The notes under the pieces are model-generated. The model did no database searches. It saw only the letters and a program-made list of their open reading frames with translations, and was not told the DNA's origin. A stretch of 25,197 bases of DNA from a virus. Positions 1 through 6,691 of this stretch are shown here, piece by piece. Position 1 is the stretch's first letter. Each line of letters starts with the position of its first letter. Position numbers and translations under genes: made by a program. The DNA lies in IMG/VR virus record IMGVR_UViG_3300020469_000243, positions 1 through 25,197 of that record; one strand, given 5' to 3'.

Positions 1-279
1 GACGATGCTCTTGAAGCATTGTGGAAGAAGCAGTACTCACTCGAAGAGTTCACTACTGCTGATCAGTTCAAGTCATATGGTGATCTTGAGAAGAGATTGA
101 ACAGTGTGTTGAACACATCACGTCCACCAGTAGCAGCAGAAGTTGCAACTGAAGAGGAGGAGATTGTAACTGCACCAACAACACCTGTAAGTGCAAGTGC
201 TACACTTAGTAGTTCAAGTGGTGCTGCTACTGCTGATGATGATGCACTATCATACTTCCAACGATTAGCAGAGGAGTAA
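1..279 (+). CDS. gp32: Single-stranded DNA-binding protein gp32, C-terminal part (5' end outside window)
   Basis: The reading frame is open from the first base, so only the last 92 residues are present. In T4-like phages gp32 coats single-stranded DNA during replication, recombination and repair, and its acidic C-terminal tail recruits partner replication proteins. What is visible fits the cyanophage form: a short helical segment with the motif LEALWKKQYSLEEF, a flexible linker rich in Ala, Thr and Ser with an acidic EEEE stretch, and the end DDDALSYFQRLAEE. The DNA-binding OB-fold and zinc ribbon would lie upstream of the window. A strong hairpin terminator follows 31 bases after the stop. 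The identification rests on remembered similarity of this tail to cyanophage gp32 proteins. Confidence 0.85.
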   Translation, partial: DDALEALWKKQYSLEEFTTADQFKSYGDLEKRLNSVLNTSRPPVAAEVATEEEEIVTAPTTPVSASATLSSSSGAATADDDALSYFQRLAEE

Positions 280-310
280 TCCTGTACGAAAATCAACTTT
301 CAGTTTCAAA

Positions 311-342
311 ATACCCCGAAAAAAACTTCGGGGTATTTTTTT
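311..342. terminator. Rho-independent terminator, probably bidirectional
   Basis: A perfect 10-bp stem pairs ATACCCCGAA (311-320) with TTCGGGGTAT (327-336) around a six-base loop, followed by seven T (336-342). On the minus strand the stem is followed by TTTTG. It sits between the convergent gp32 and gp53 ends and can serve both, although the plus-strand U-tract is stronger. Confidence 0.9.
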
Positions 343-355
343 GTCTTAAGGTTTT

Positions 356-1012
356 TTAGCGAGGTTCAACGATTCTCATATTATCGCCTTTTTTCAGTTT
401 TTTGTTGATATATTGAGAACTATCAGTGTATGTCATAATTTGTCTCATATCATCAATTATTGTGCCTACGTACTCTGGTCGTAAAAGGTTTATTGTCCTT
501 TTTTCATCATTTTTCTTGATCTCGTATTCAAGATAAGAAATTGATATAACATCATTTACATCGTTTCTGACTCCATTTGTGGTATAAGAATATGTGTAAT
601 CAGAGTCAACAACCAATCCAGATTGCAGTATAATATTTCCACCTACACCTCTTATCTCTTTTGTTTCATAATGATGCACCTGCGATAATTGTGTGGGGTC
701 ATACTTATTGTTGACATATCTCTGAAAATCACGTTGACCCATTGGCCACTCATCTCGTACATTTATCATATTATTGGATATAAGAACAACCCAATCCAAA
801 GACTCATTTTCATATATTTTATGTGCAACATTGTCAGGTCTATCATCCCCTTCAACGTAATATTTTGAAAATGCTGTTACATTACCAAAAAGATCATCAC
901 GAATCTTTGCTCTTTTGAACAAATTTTTGAGCACTATAAAATCATTGCTAGAATTTCTCTTATCAGAGAAAGAGGGTAGTTGTACGTTTGGAAAAAGGTC
1001 GAAATAATTCAT
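356..1012 (-). CDS. gp53: Baseplate wedge protein gp53
   Basis: A 218-residue protein beginning MNYFDLFPNVQLPSF. In T4, gp53 is the last wedge subunit to bind; it links neighbouring wedges and holds the wedge assembly to the hub. The family signature is visible: an N-terminal 'YFD.FP' start, the conserved 'KIYENESLDWVVLISNNMIN' stretch near residues 65-84, and the nearby 'EWPM' motif. Such 'yg...lyWvillaNni.dP..eWP' segments recur in gp53-like wedge and LysM-type wedge proteins. The gene is last in the minus-strand operon, and its ATG overlaps the gp48 stop codon by one base, which suggests coupled translation. In T4, genes 4 and 53 are also neighbours. The length is close to T4 gp53 (about 196 residues). 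Confidence 0.9.
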   Translation of the reverse strand: MNYFDLFPNVQLPSFSDKRNSSNDFIVLKNLFKRAKIRDDLFGNVTAFSKYYVEGDDRPDNVAHKIYENESLDWVVLISNNMINVRDEWPMGQRDFQRYVNNKYDPTQLSQVHHYETKEIRGVGGNIILQSGLVVDSDYTYSYTTNGVRNDVNDVISISYLEYEIKKNDEKRTINLLRPEYVGTIIDDMRQIMTYTDSSQYINKKLKKGDNMRIVEPR

Positions 1013-2550
1013 TAGAATCCTATGTCATCGTCTGTAAAGTCATTCGACCCAAGAATATTTGTTCCAAGATCTTGTAATGATGGGTCATTCACAGTGGTAT
1101 CATCTAATCTGTAATCATTAGCAAAGATAGGTGTAAGTTCATTGAAGGTCAAACCCATGGTGCTTCTGACTGGCATTGAGACTGCACTTGCATCTTCATA
1201 TGATTGATATACACCATCAGGTGTAAAACTTACTTGACATGATGTCAAAGCACATATTTTGAAGGTGTTCAAACCTTTTATTCTCCTGTGACTATTAAAA
1301 TAGCATAATCTAAAGATATTAGGAGAACCTAAAAATAGTGATCTGCTTGCATTTGCATTTCTTCTTTGTGGTAACATTCCTTGTCTAAACCACCTTTGTA
1401 TTTTTCTTACTTCTATTGCCTCTACATCGCTATTTGGAGCAAAATCAAAATTGAAGGTAAATGTTCTTAGTTGAGGTCCTCCAAAGAGTAATTCAAGGTT
1501 AGGATTTATTGCTGCTCCTGTTTGTCTCGTTATGAATTGATCCACATCAACATTGATACCAATTCTAGACAAAACTGATCTTGCGATGACAGCATTTAGC
1601 ACACTAGCAGAAGATGCTTCTGAACCATCTTGATTTTGCAGAGATTTTTTCAAAGCGTCAAATGTCCCTGTCGCTTGTTTACTTGAATTAGTGATCAGAT
1701 CTCCCAATCCCTTTCCATCTGATAGTAAAGATTTCAATTGTGATGTAGCAGCAGAGAATGCACCCATTTCAATTGCGTTCGCTCTACCTTCTCCCCAACT
1801 CACACCATTGCTTACATCAAGTCTGTTGGGTATTGGTAGTTTGCAAGTACCAAATGCTTCACTCAAATTAGTTCTTCTTTCTAAACCTTGAGTTAAATTA
1901 CCTGCAAGTGTACTATCAATTCCTCCAGTTTGAACATCTTCAGGATTAGTTGAACGATTTCCAGTTGATGGTTGCGGTGGACTGTAAGCAAATTGTTCTA
2001 TAAACATGTAGTCTTGTCCACCATCTATAACCATGTCTACTGGGTATTGCAAGTTCTCTTTGAAAACTGCGTTACTAAAAATTTGTTGTGGTGTGACTAA
2101 ATCAACTTCACCAGGTGGTGGTGCATTATCATCATTCTTTTCTACATTAGGCACACCCTCCTCATTGATGAACGAAGCACTTTCACCATTGGGTAAGTTT
2201 CCTTCTCTTGCATAATGAATATATCCAGATTCAAATGATGCTTCGATTGTATCATCTCTAAATGCCCAATCTTTTGCAAAGTCAACGAGTTTATTTCTTC
2301 TTATCATAGAGTTCAATACTTTTTTCCCTACTTCTGAATTAGGATCAATAGGTATATACAAGTCACCTGTAAGACCTGCATCTTGATTTATTCTTTTTAT
2401 ACCTAATGGTGCCAAAAAATCACCATTGGCAGTATCTAAACTTCTTTCTTCAATATATCTTTCACCATCTATCTCATACTGGACATTATAAGTTGTCCTT
2501 TTATAGATATCACTTTTTGGTGGTTGGGGTTTATTTTTCTTTTCGCTCAT
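1012..2550 (-). CDS. gp48: Baseplate tail-tube cap protein gp48
   Basis: A 512-residue protein. In T4, gp48 sits on top of the hub below gp54 and starts tail-tube polymerisation. The C-terminal half carries the family pattern: 'LFGGPQLRTFTFNFDFAPNS' (about residues 354-373), then a helix 'EAIEVRKIQRWFRQGMLPQ', then a tube-like strand region 'CQVSFTPDGVYQSYEDASAV' and 'STMGLTFNELTPI'. These match T4 gp48 regions 'FTWDLTPRS...' and '...TPNGNF...'. The protein is about 150 residues longer than T4 gp48 (364). The extra length is an N-terminal, proline- and asparagine-rich region of unknown role. It overlaps the upstream gene by four bases (ATGA type) and gp53 by one. In T4, 48 lies next to 54; here 54 is on the opposite strand. 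Confidence 0.87.
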   Translation of the reverse strand: MSEKKNKPQPPKSDIYKRTTYNVQYEIDGERYIEERSLDTANGDFLAPLGIKRINQDAGLTGDLYIPIDPNSEVGKKVLNSMIRRNKLVDFAKDWAFRDDTIEASFESGYIHYAREGNLPNGESASFINEEGVPNVEKNDDNAPPPGEVDLVTPQQIFSNAVFKENLQYPVDMVIDGGQDYMFIEQFAYSPPQPSTGNRSTNPEDVQTGGIDSTLAGNLTQGLERRTNLSEAFGTCKLPIPNRLDVSNGVSWGEGRANAIEMGAFSAATSQLKSLLSDGKGLGDLITNSSKQATGTFDALKKSLQNQDGSEASSASVLNAVIARSVLSRIGINVDVDQFITRQTGAAINPNLELLFGGPQLRTFTFNFDFAPNSDVEAIEVRKIQRWFRQGMLPQRRNANASRSLFLGSPNIFRLCYFNSHRRIKGLNTFKICALTSCQVSFTPDGVYQSYEDASAVSMPVRSTMGLTFNELTPIFANDYRLDDTTVNDPSLQDLGTNILGSNDFTDDDIGF

Positions 2551-2960
2551 CTCAATAATCTCCTGATCTTTTGATTTGACATTGGCAACTCGATACTTCC
2601 TACATCTTTTACAAATTGTTCAAGACGCATTCCTAGTGCTTTATCAACATCATCACCTTTTAGTTGAAGAAACATGCCTTGTACGTAAGATCTTAGGTAT
2701 TTATTGAATCCATCTAACTTTGTATAATCTTGATCTGCGAGTATGTAGTCTAAAACTCCAGACCTGTTTGATGGTTTTGTGTAGTGCAAGTTTACACCGT
2801 AAAAAGCATTATTTTCCATGGCAACAATGTATGTCATCGGGTTCCTATCATAAAAAGGTAATTGTTCAGCGTACTTAGCACTATATTGATATAATAATAC
2901 CTCTCCTATTATAGGTTGCCCCACCACTTCTGAAGACGGGAAAACATTTCTATATTCCAA
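2547..2960 (-). CDS. Conserved phage protein of unknown function, 137 residues
   Basis: A 137-residue protein between gp4 and gp48 on the minus strand, overlapping both (11 bases with gp4, 4 with gp48), so it is very likely translated with them. No catalytic motif is evident. A central motif reads 'LPFYDRNPMTYIVAMENNAF' followed by 'YGVNLHYTKP'. I recall the combination 'YDr.P...G.NlHY' in uncharacterised structural-region proteins of T4-like marine phages, but cannot name the family. No signal peptide or membrane helix is visible, and the C-terminus is basic (RRLLR). Location suggests a role in neck or baseplate assembly; this is inference only. Confidence 0.75.
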   Translation of the reverse strand: MEYRNVFPSSEVVGQPIIGEVLLYQYSAKYAEQLPFYDRNPMTYIVAMENNAFYGVNLHYTKPSNRSGVLDYILADQDYTKLDGFNKYLRSYVQGMFLQLKGDDVDKALGMRLEQFVKDVGSIELPMSNQKIRRLLR

Positions 2961-3384
2961 GTTCTTTCTCCGTTAGTATTTGAAACTCCCATCTTCTATC
3001 TTTACAAAAATTCTCTGCTGCTTCCCACTTTGCCTGATTTGTGGCATAAGTGAAGACCTCAGACACATACTTTTTAGTTTTTCTTTTTTGCATCTTTGGT
3101 TCTTTGACTTGTTTTGCAGGTTTTATTTCAATGACCTTTTCATGCATTTTCCCTCTTATATCCTTGTATTTGACATAAAAATCAGGAAAGTAACGATGTA
3201 TTCTATTATCCACTGGTGATCTGTATGGTATCACTATTTCTTCAGACGACCACCTCACTATATTTTTGTTGGTGTCACAATATTGCATAAATTTTAATTC
3301 CCAAGAAGATCTATAAATCACTTCTCTGAAGTCACCATGATACTTTTTGTGGTTTTTTGGTCTGAATTTACCTTTATATGACAT
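2950..3384 (-). CDS. gp4: Head completion protein gp4 (gp50/gp65 in T4)
   Basis: A 144-residue protein starting MSYKGKFRPKNHKKYHGD. It matches the T4 gp4 head-completion family (about 150 residues), which is needed to stabilise DNA-filled heads before tail joining. The family has a nuclease-like fold: here 'YRSSWELKFMQYCD' (about residues 24-37), 'VRWSSEEIVIPY', 'RYFPDFYVKY' and 'KVIEIKPAKQ'. The arrangement of Glu (in WE), PDF and E-x-K resembles the PD-(D/E)xK nuclease core. That reading is from pattern; nuclease activity is not demonstrated by the sequence. It is first in the minus-strand operon, with a late-type promoter about 20 bases upstream. Confidence 0.92.
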   Translation of the reverse strand: MSYKGKFRPKNHKKYHGDFREVIYRSSWELKFMQYCDTNKNIVRWSSEEIVIPYRSPVDNRIHRYFPDFYVKYKDIRGKMHEKVIEIKPAKQVKEPKMQKRKTKKYVSEVFTYATNQAKWEAAENFCKDRRWEFQILTEKELGI

Positions 3385-3404
3385 ACATAGTATGTAACAT
3401 TTAG

Positions 3405-3411
3405 TATTTAG
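3405..3411 (-). promoter_or_regulatory. Candidate late promoter of the gp4-gp53 operon
   Basis: On the minus strand this reads CTAAATA, close to the T4 late -10 box TATAAATA and the CTAAATA variant seen in cyanophages. It ends 20 bases before the gp4 start codon. Between the two lies a 13-base palindrome CATACATAGTATG (3382-3394) that includes the start codon; its meaning is unknown. Confidence 0.5.
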
Positions 3412-4374
3412 ATGGCAAATAGAGCAGAGACATTTAGATCAGGAAGATTTTATTTACCAACTAAAGATCTTACAAATCCAACTACGAAGTTTGGTAATAT
3501 CACGCCAGCTTTCAACAATAATTATGATGTGATGATAAATTTCAGTGATAGTAAAGAATTGAAAGCTTTTATCAACCAACATGGTTTCTATGATCAAAAT
3601 GGTGGTGCAAATTCACCATTCAATGCAGGTTCATATCTAGCTTTGTTTTGCTCTGAAGCAGTTTTACCAGGTTCTGAATTACAGGCAGCACAAGTAAGTG
3701 GATTGAGACAGGGTATAACACAAAAGTATGCAACTTATAGAAGATTTCCAGATATAATTCTCACATATTATCTACAGACTGATTACTATACGAATGACGT
3801 GTTCAATGCGTGGATGGAATTCATATCACCCACTAGGACAATGGACGGAACTTTTGGTTCAAATGTAGACAAAAGAAAGAATAGTGAACCTTCCTTCAGA
3901 AGAATGAAGTATCCAAATTTATATAAGTGTAATATGGAGATAACTGCTTTCGATAGGGATACCACCAGTGAATTTTCTAAAATGAATAAAACAAGTAGGT
4001 TCAACACTCAAATACCTAGTAGCATGACATATCACATCATAAATGCCTTTCCAACAAATATTGTTGCTGCACCATTGGCATATGGAAGAGCAGAGTTGAT
4101 AAAAACAACTATTACATTCACGTATGAACAGTATCATACATCAAGGACATCGAGAAAGGATTTCATACTCAAAGAGTCAGATGATGGTGCAGACGTAAGA
4201 AATCCAGATTTAGTATTCAATGCTGAACAAGGATCAACAGATAACACTAGCACTGATAGTGAGGAGCAAGCAGTCAAGGCAGAGAATAGCAAGACCAAAG
4301 AGAAAAAGAAAAAACCATTTACTAGAGAACAAATTCTTAATACACGAAATAAGTTTGTCAAGATGGGTTTATAA
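3412..4374 (+). CDS. gp54: Baseplate tail-tube initiator gp54
   Basis: A 320-residue protein, the same length as T4 gp54, which binds gp48 on the hub and nucleates gp19 tail-tube polymerisation. It shows a tube-protein-like fold pattern: an N-terminal 'NNYDVMINFSDSKELKAF' strand region, a central 'ALFCSEAVLPGSELQAAQVS' segment typical of tube proteins, 'MEFISPTR', and the C-terminal strand pair 'MTYHIINAFPTNIVAAPLAY' and 'TTITFTYEQYHT' (about residues 204-243). The last 75 residues are a hydrophilic extension (acidic, then KEKKKKP) that is probably outside the tube fold. It lies divergent to gp4 with only 27 bases between the start codons, and no clear plus-strand late promoter was found there. 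A gp19-like tail-tube paralogue is a less likely alternative. Confidence 0.82.
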   Translation: MANRAETFRSGRFYLPTKDLTNPTTKFGNITPAFNNNYDVMINFSDSKELKAFINQHGFYDQNGGANSPFNAGSYLALFCSEAVLPGSELQAAQVSGLRQGITQKYATYRRFPDIILTYYLQTDYYTNDVFNAWMEFISPTRTMDGTFGSNVDKRKNSEPSFRRMKYPNLYKCNMEITAFDRDTTSEFSKMNKTSRFNTQIPSSMTYHIINAFPTNIVAAPLAYGRAELIKTTITFTYEQYHTSRTSRKDFILKESDDGADVRNPDLVFNAEQGSTDNTSTDSEEQAVKAENSKTKEKKKKPFTREQILNTRNKFVKMGL

Positions 4375-4392
4375 TCACTGATTTGTGCTATA

Positions 4393-4399
4393 CTAAATA
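4393..4399 (+). promoter_or_regulatory. Candidate late promoter of the hub operon
   Basis: CTAAATA lies 21 bases upstream of the gp26 start codon, in the 46-base gap after gp54. It is flanked by a short inverted repeat, CTATA (4388-4392) and TATAG (4398-4402). It fits the cyanophage late -10 box and would drive the whole hub block downstream. Confidence 0.55.
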
Positions 4400-4420
4400 T
4401 AGTCACTGAATAATAATATT

Positions 4421-5149
4421 ATGCCTTTACCAAAGGTTATTGCACCTACATTTGAATTGCAACTTATATCGCAAGAAAAGAAAGTAAAGTACAGACCCTT
4501 TTTAGTCAAAGAGGAGAAAATTTTACTCATTGCACTAGAGAATGGATCCGATGCTGACATCAGTGCCACACTCAAAAGTGTATTGAAATCATGCATCATC
4601 ACCCGTGGTGTTGATGTTGAGAACCTACCTAGTTTTGAATTAGAGTATTTGTTCTTGAATGTAAGAGGTAAATCTATTGGTGAGTCAGTTGAACTTATTG
4701 TCACTTGTCAAGACGACAACGAGACTAAAGTTCCGTTGACTGTAAAAATGTCAGATATCAAGTTAGAAGTCCCAGATGGACACACTGACATGATAAAACT
4801 GAACAATGACATAAACATCAAGATGAAATATCCATCAATGCAACAATTCTTAGACAATAATTTTGTAGTCTCTGATTTAGATGGTGCTGAAAGGATAGAT
4901 AAGGCATTTGGTGCGGTGATTGATTGTATTGACACTATATTCACCGTTGATGAGGCATGGAGTGCAACAGACTGCACAAAGAAAGAACTTACTAAGTTTA
5001 TTGAGCAATTGAATTCTAGTCAATTTGCAGAAATTGAAAATTTCTTTGCGACCATGCCAAAATTACAGTATAAAACAACAGTGAAAAATCCAAAAACTAA
5101 GAAAGAGTCTGAAGTAGTAATTGAGGGTTTATCCAATTTTTTCGCATAA
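4421..5149 (+). CDS. gp26: Baseplate hub assembly protein gp26 (T4 baseplate family)
   Basis: A 242-residue protein starting MPLPKVIAPTFELQLIS. This start and the following 'KYRPFLVKEEKILLIALE' are the signature of the T4 gp26-type baseplate family (Pfam T4_baseplate). Members begin with a Pro-rich strand, then 'y.Y.pflvk.Ek.LliA.e'. In T4, gp26 is required for hub assembly. The C-terminal part is helical and ends in a small beta region. The final codons read through TTTTTTC just before the stop, and the next small ORF lies in the -1 frame with no stop between them. A longer gp26-fusion product is therefore possible, as for tail assembly chaperone pairs of other phages. Its stop overlaps the next start as TAATG. 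Confidence 0.9.
   Translation: MPLPKVIAPTFELQLISQEKKVKYRPFLVKEEKILLIALENGSDADISATLKSVLKSCIITRGVDVENLPSFELEYLFLNVRGKSIGESVELIVTCQDDNETKVPLTVKMSDIKLEVPDGHTDMIKLNNDINIKMKYPSMQQFLDNNFVVSDLDGAERIDKAFGAVIDCIDTIFTVDEAWSATDCTKKELTKFIEQLNSSQFAEIENFFATMPKLQYKTTVKNPKTKKESEVVIEGLSNFFA
5137..5143 (+). other. Candidate -1 ribosomal frameshift site (T TTT TTC)
   Basis: In the gp26 frame the last codons are AAT TTT TTC GCA TAA, so the heptamer T TTT TTC has the canonical X XXY YYZ phasing. A -1 slip continues as CGC ATA ATG into the following ORF without a stop. A hairpin starts 18 bases downstream. Confidence 0.55.
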
Positions 5150-5346
5150 TGCTATATCATACCAGCATTGATGCTATGCTGGAGACAAATTTTGCTCTCC
5201 TTCAACATCATAACTGGTCTCTAATTGATATAGAAAACATGCTTCCTTGGGAAAGGGACGTTTATGTGAATTACCTTATAAAATACCTTGAGAAACAAAA
5301 ATTAGAAGCAAAGCAAGCGGAAGCAGCTAATGCAAACACCTGGTAG
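5149..5346 (+). CDS. gp51: Small gp51-like baseplate hub assembly protein
   Basis: A 65-residue protein that follows gp26 with a TAATG overlap. It contains 'LQHHNWSLIDIENMLPWERD' followed by 'VYVNYLIKYLEKQK', a short helical protein of the type annotated as gp51 (hub assembly catalyst) beside gp26 in cyanophages. It is much shorter than T4 gp51 (about 249 residues), so the name is positional. The pattern of a Trp-Ser/Leu turn followed by a 'mlpwEr' helix resembles the second reading frame of tail assembly chaperones (lambda T, P2 E'). It can be made alone from ATG 5149 or as the tail of a gp26 fusion. The C-terminus is Ala/Gln-rich. Confidence 0.7.
   Translation: MLYHTSIDAMLETNFALLQHHNWSLIDIENMLPWERDVYVNYLIKYLEKQKLEAKQAEAANANTW
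5162..5182 (+). other. Hairpin downstream of the slippery site
   Basis: CCAGCAT (5162-5168) and ATGCTGG (5176-5182) pair perfectly over 7 bp around a seven-base loop, TGATGCT. The loop bases ATGC could also pair with GCAT at 5144-5147, which would give a small H-type pseudoknot. It lies inside coding sequence and may stimulate frameshifting; the 18-base distance is longer than typical. Confidence 0.45.
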
Positions 5347-6691
5347 AAGAACTCAATCACGTACTCCTATGTTCCAAATTGGACGTAGGATGAATGTTGT
5401 TGGTAGAAATTTGTCTAATATATCAGAAGAAACTCAGATAGATAAACCGCAAATAAGAATATTAGGAAGAATTATATCTCAATTGGACAGTATGAACACC
5501 AATTTGAGAGATATGAGTGATATTATTAGAAGAGATGTTGATTCAAAACAGAAATATTACAGGGAAGAACTAAAAATACTCAAAAAGGACTCGCAAAATT
5601 TACAAAATACAAATATAAGATTATTCACACAAAGTAGAAAAGGTTTAGCTACAGCAGCAGGTGCATTAGGTGCTGCACAGGTAAGTACAGGTAATGTAGG
5701 AGGAGCAGCACAGAGTTTTGGTGCAGCAGCAGCGTTGATGTCACCTGAGATTATTGAATTGTTTACAGGAGCAGTTGTCAATTCCCTTGCTCTAAGAGGA
5801 ATTCTTGGTAATAGGGGAGCAGGTGTAAACACTGCTTCTAGAGTAGCAGGTGCATCAAAACTTAGAAATCCTTTGCTCATAACAGCAGCACTTGCAGCAT
5901 CATTCATAATACCAGCACTTGCTAAGTCAAATCAAAACGCTGACAGGAGAAGATTGGAGACTGCACAAAAAACTATAAAGGGTGCTGAAACAATTGACAG
6001 AAAGGATGTTGGTAGATTTAGGACACAATTAGACAGATTTGACAGAATACTCTCAACTGTATCAGTAGATAGGAAAAGACAACAACGAGGTGTCGTGGAT
6101 GAAAGTCTTTTAGAGGAGACAAAAGATAAAACTCCCATATTATCTTCAATCAAAAAAGGAATATCAGACTTCTTCAAAGATAAGTCTTCAGATAAAAAAG
6201 TAGAAAAAAAAGAGAGTAAGCAAGTTATAGAAGAGAAAAAGGTACAAAATAAAGAGAGTAAGCAATTTATAGAAGAGAAAAAGGTAGAGAATAATCTTGT
6301 GGAGGAGGTAAGTAACAATATCAGTTTCTTAGGTGATGAAGTCAATGTCACTAACATAGATCCTAAGATAAACCTTTCAAATGAAGTAATTCAAAATACA
6401 ACATTTAGTGATGAAATATCAAGCATATTCAGTCCTAATGATGACTTTAGTGTGTCTGTTCCAAACTTGAGTGTAAAAGAGATGGGAAATAAAATTGCAA
6501 ATACTGATTCTAACATCAGTATTATGAATTTAGATAGTGGTAGTGAGGGTGAAAAACAATCGTCAAGTGGGTTTGTGGGAAATGCAGCTACACCCACAAG
6601 TGTAAATGTGACAACCAAATTCAATAGTAGTGGTGGTCTTATTGATAAAATTGATTATGCTTCATCTCTTAGAGCACCTGTATTCTCATGA
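5330..6691 (+). CDS. Tape-measure-like tail or hub protein I
   Basis: A 453-residue protein with no named family that I can assign. In order it shows a basic N-terminus, a probable coiled coil (about residues 45-100), an Ala/Gly-rich hydrophobic stretch (about 105-165), a clear membrane-type helix 'LLITAALAASFIIPALA' (about 182-198), a charged region with a 14-residue tandem repeat (about 294-321), and a Ser/Asn-rich C-terminus likely to form strands. A coiled coil plus a hydrophobic segment is the usual look of a tail tape measure, which gp29 provides in T4. The position directly after gp26/gp51 and before gp27 agrees. Its start overlaps the previous gene by 17 bases and its end overlaps the next gene as ATGA. 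Function is inferred from architecture and context only. Confidence 0.7.
   Translation: MQTPGRRTQSRTPMFQIGRRMNVVGRNLSNISEETQIDKPQIRILGRIISQLDSMNTNLRDMSDIIRRDVDSKQKYYREELKILKKDSQNLQNTNIRLFTQSRKGLATAAGALGAAQVSTGNVGGAAQSFGAAAALMSPEIIELFTGAVVNSLALRGILGNRGAGVNTASRVAGASKLRNPLLITAALAASFIIPALAKSNQNADRRRLETAQKTIKGAETIDRKDVGRFRTQLDRFDRILSTVSVDRKRQQRGVVDESLLEETKDKTPILSSIKKGISDFFKDKSSDKKVEKKESKQVIEEKKVQNKESKQFIEEKKVENNLVEEVSNNISFLGDEVNVTNIDPKINLSNEVIQNTTFSDEISSIFSPNDDFSVSVPNLSVKEMGNKIANTDSNISIMNLDSGSEGEKQSSSGFVGNAATPTSVNVTTKFNSSGGLIDKIDYASSLRAPVFS
6209..6292 (+). repeat. 42-base tandem duplication inside the tape-measure-like gene
   Basis: Units 6209-6250 and 6251-6292 differ at three of 42 bases. They encode two 14-residue copies, KESKQVIEEKKVQN and KESKQFIEEKKVEN. 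The unit keeps frame, and the high identity suggests a recent duplication. Confidence 0.85.

Noticed and set aside
4375-4420. Terminator between gp54 and gp26
   Set aside because: Only a 5-bp inverted repeat (CTATA/TATAG) around the promoter box is present, with no GC stem or T-tract.
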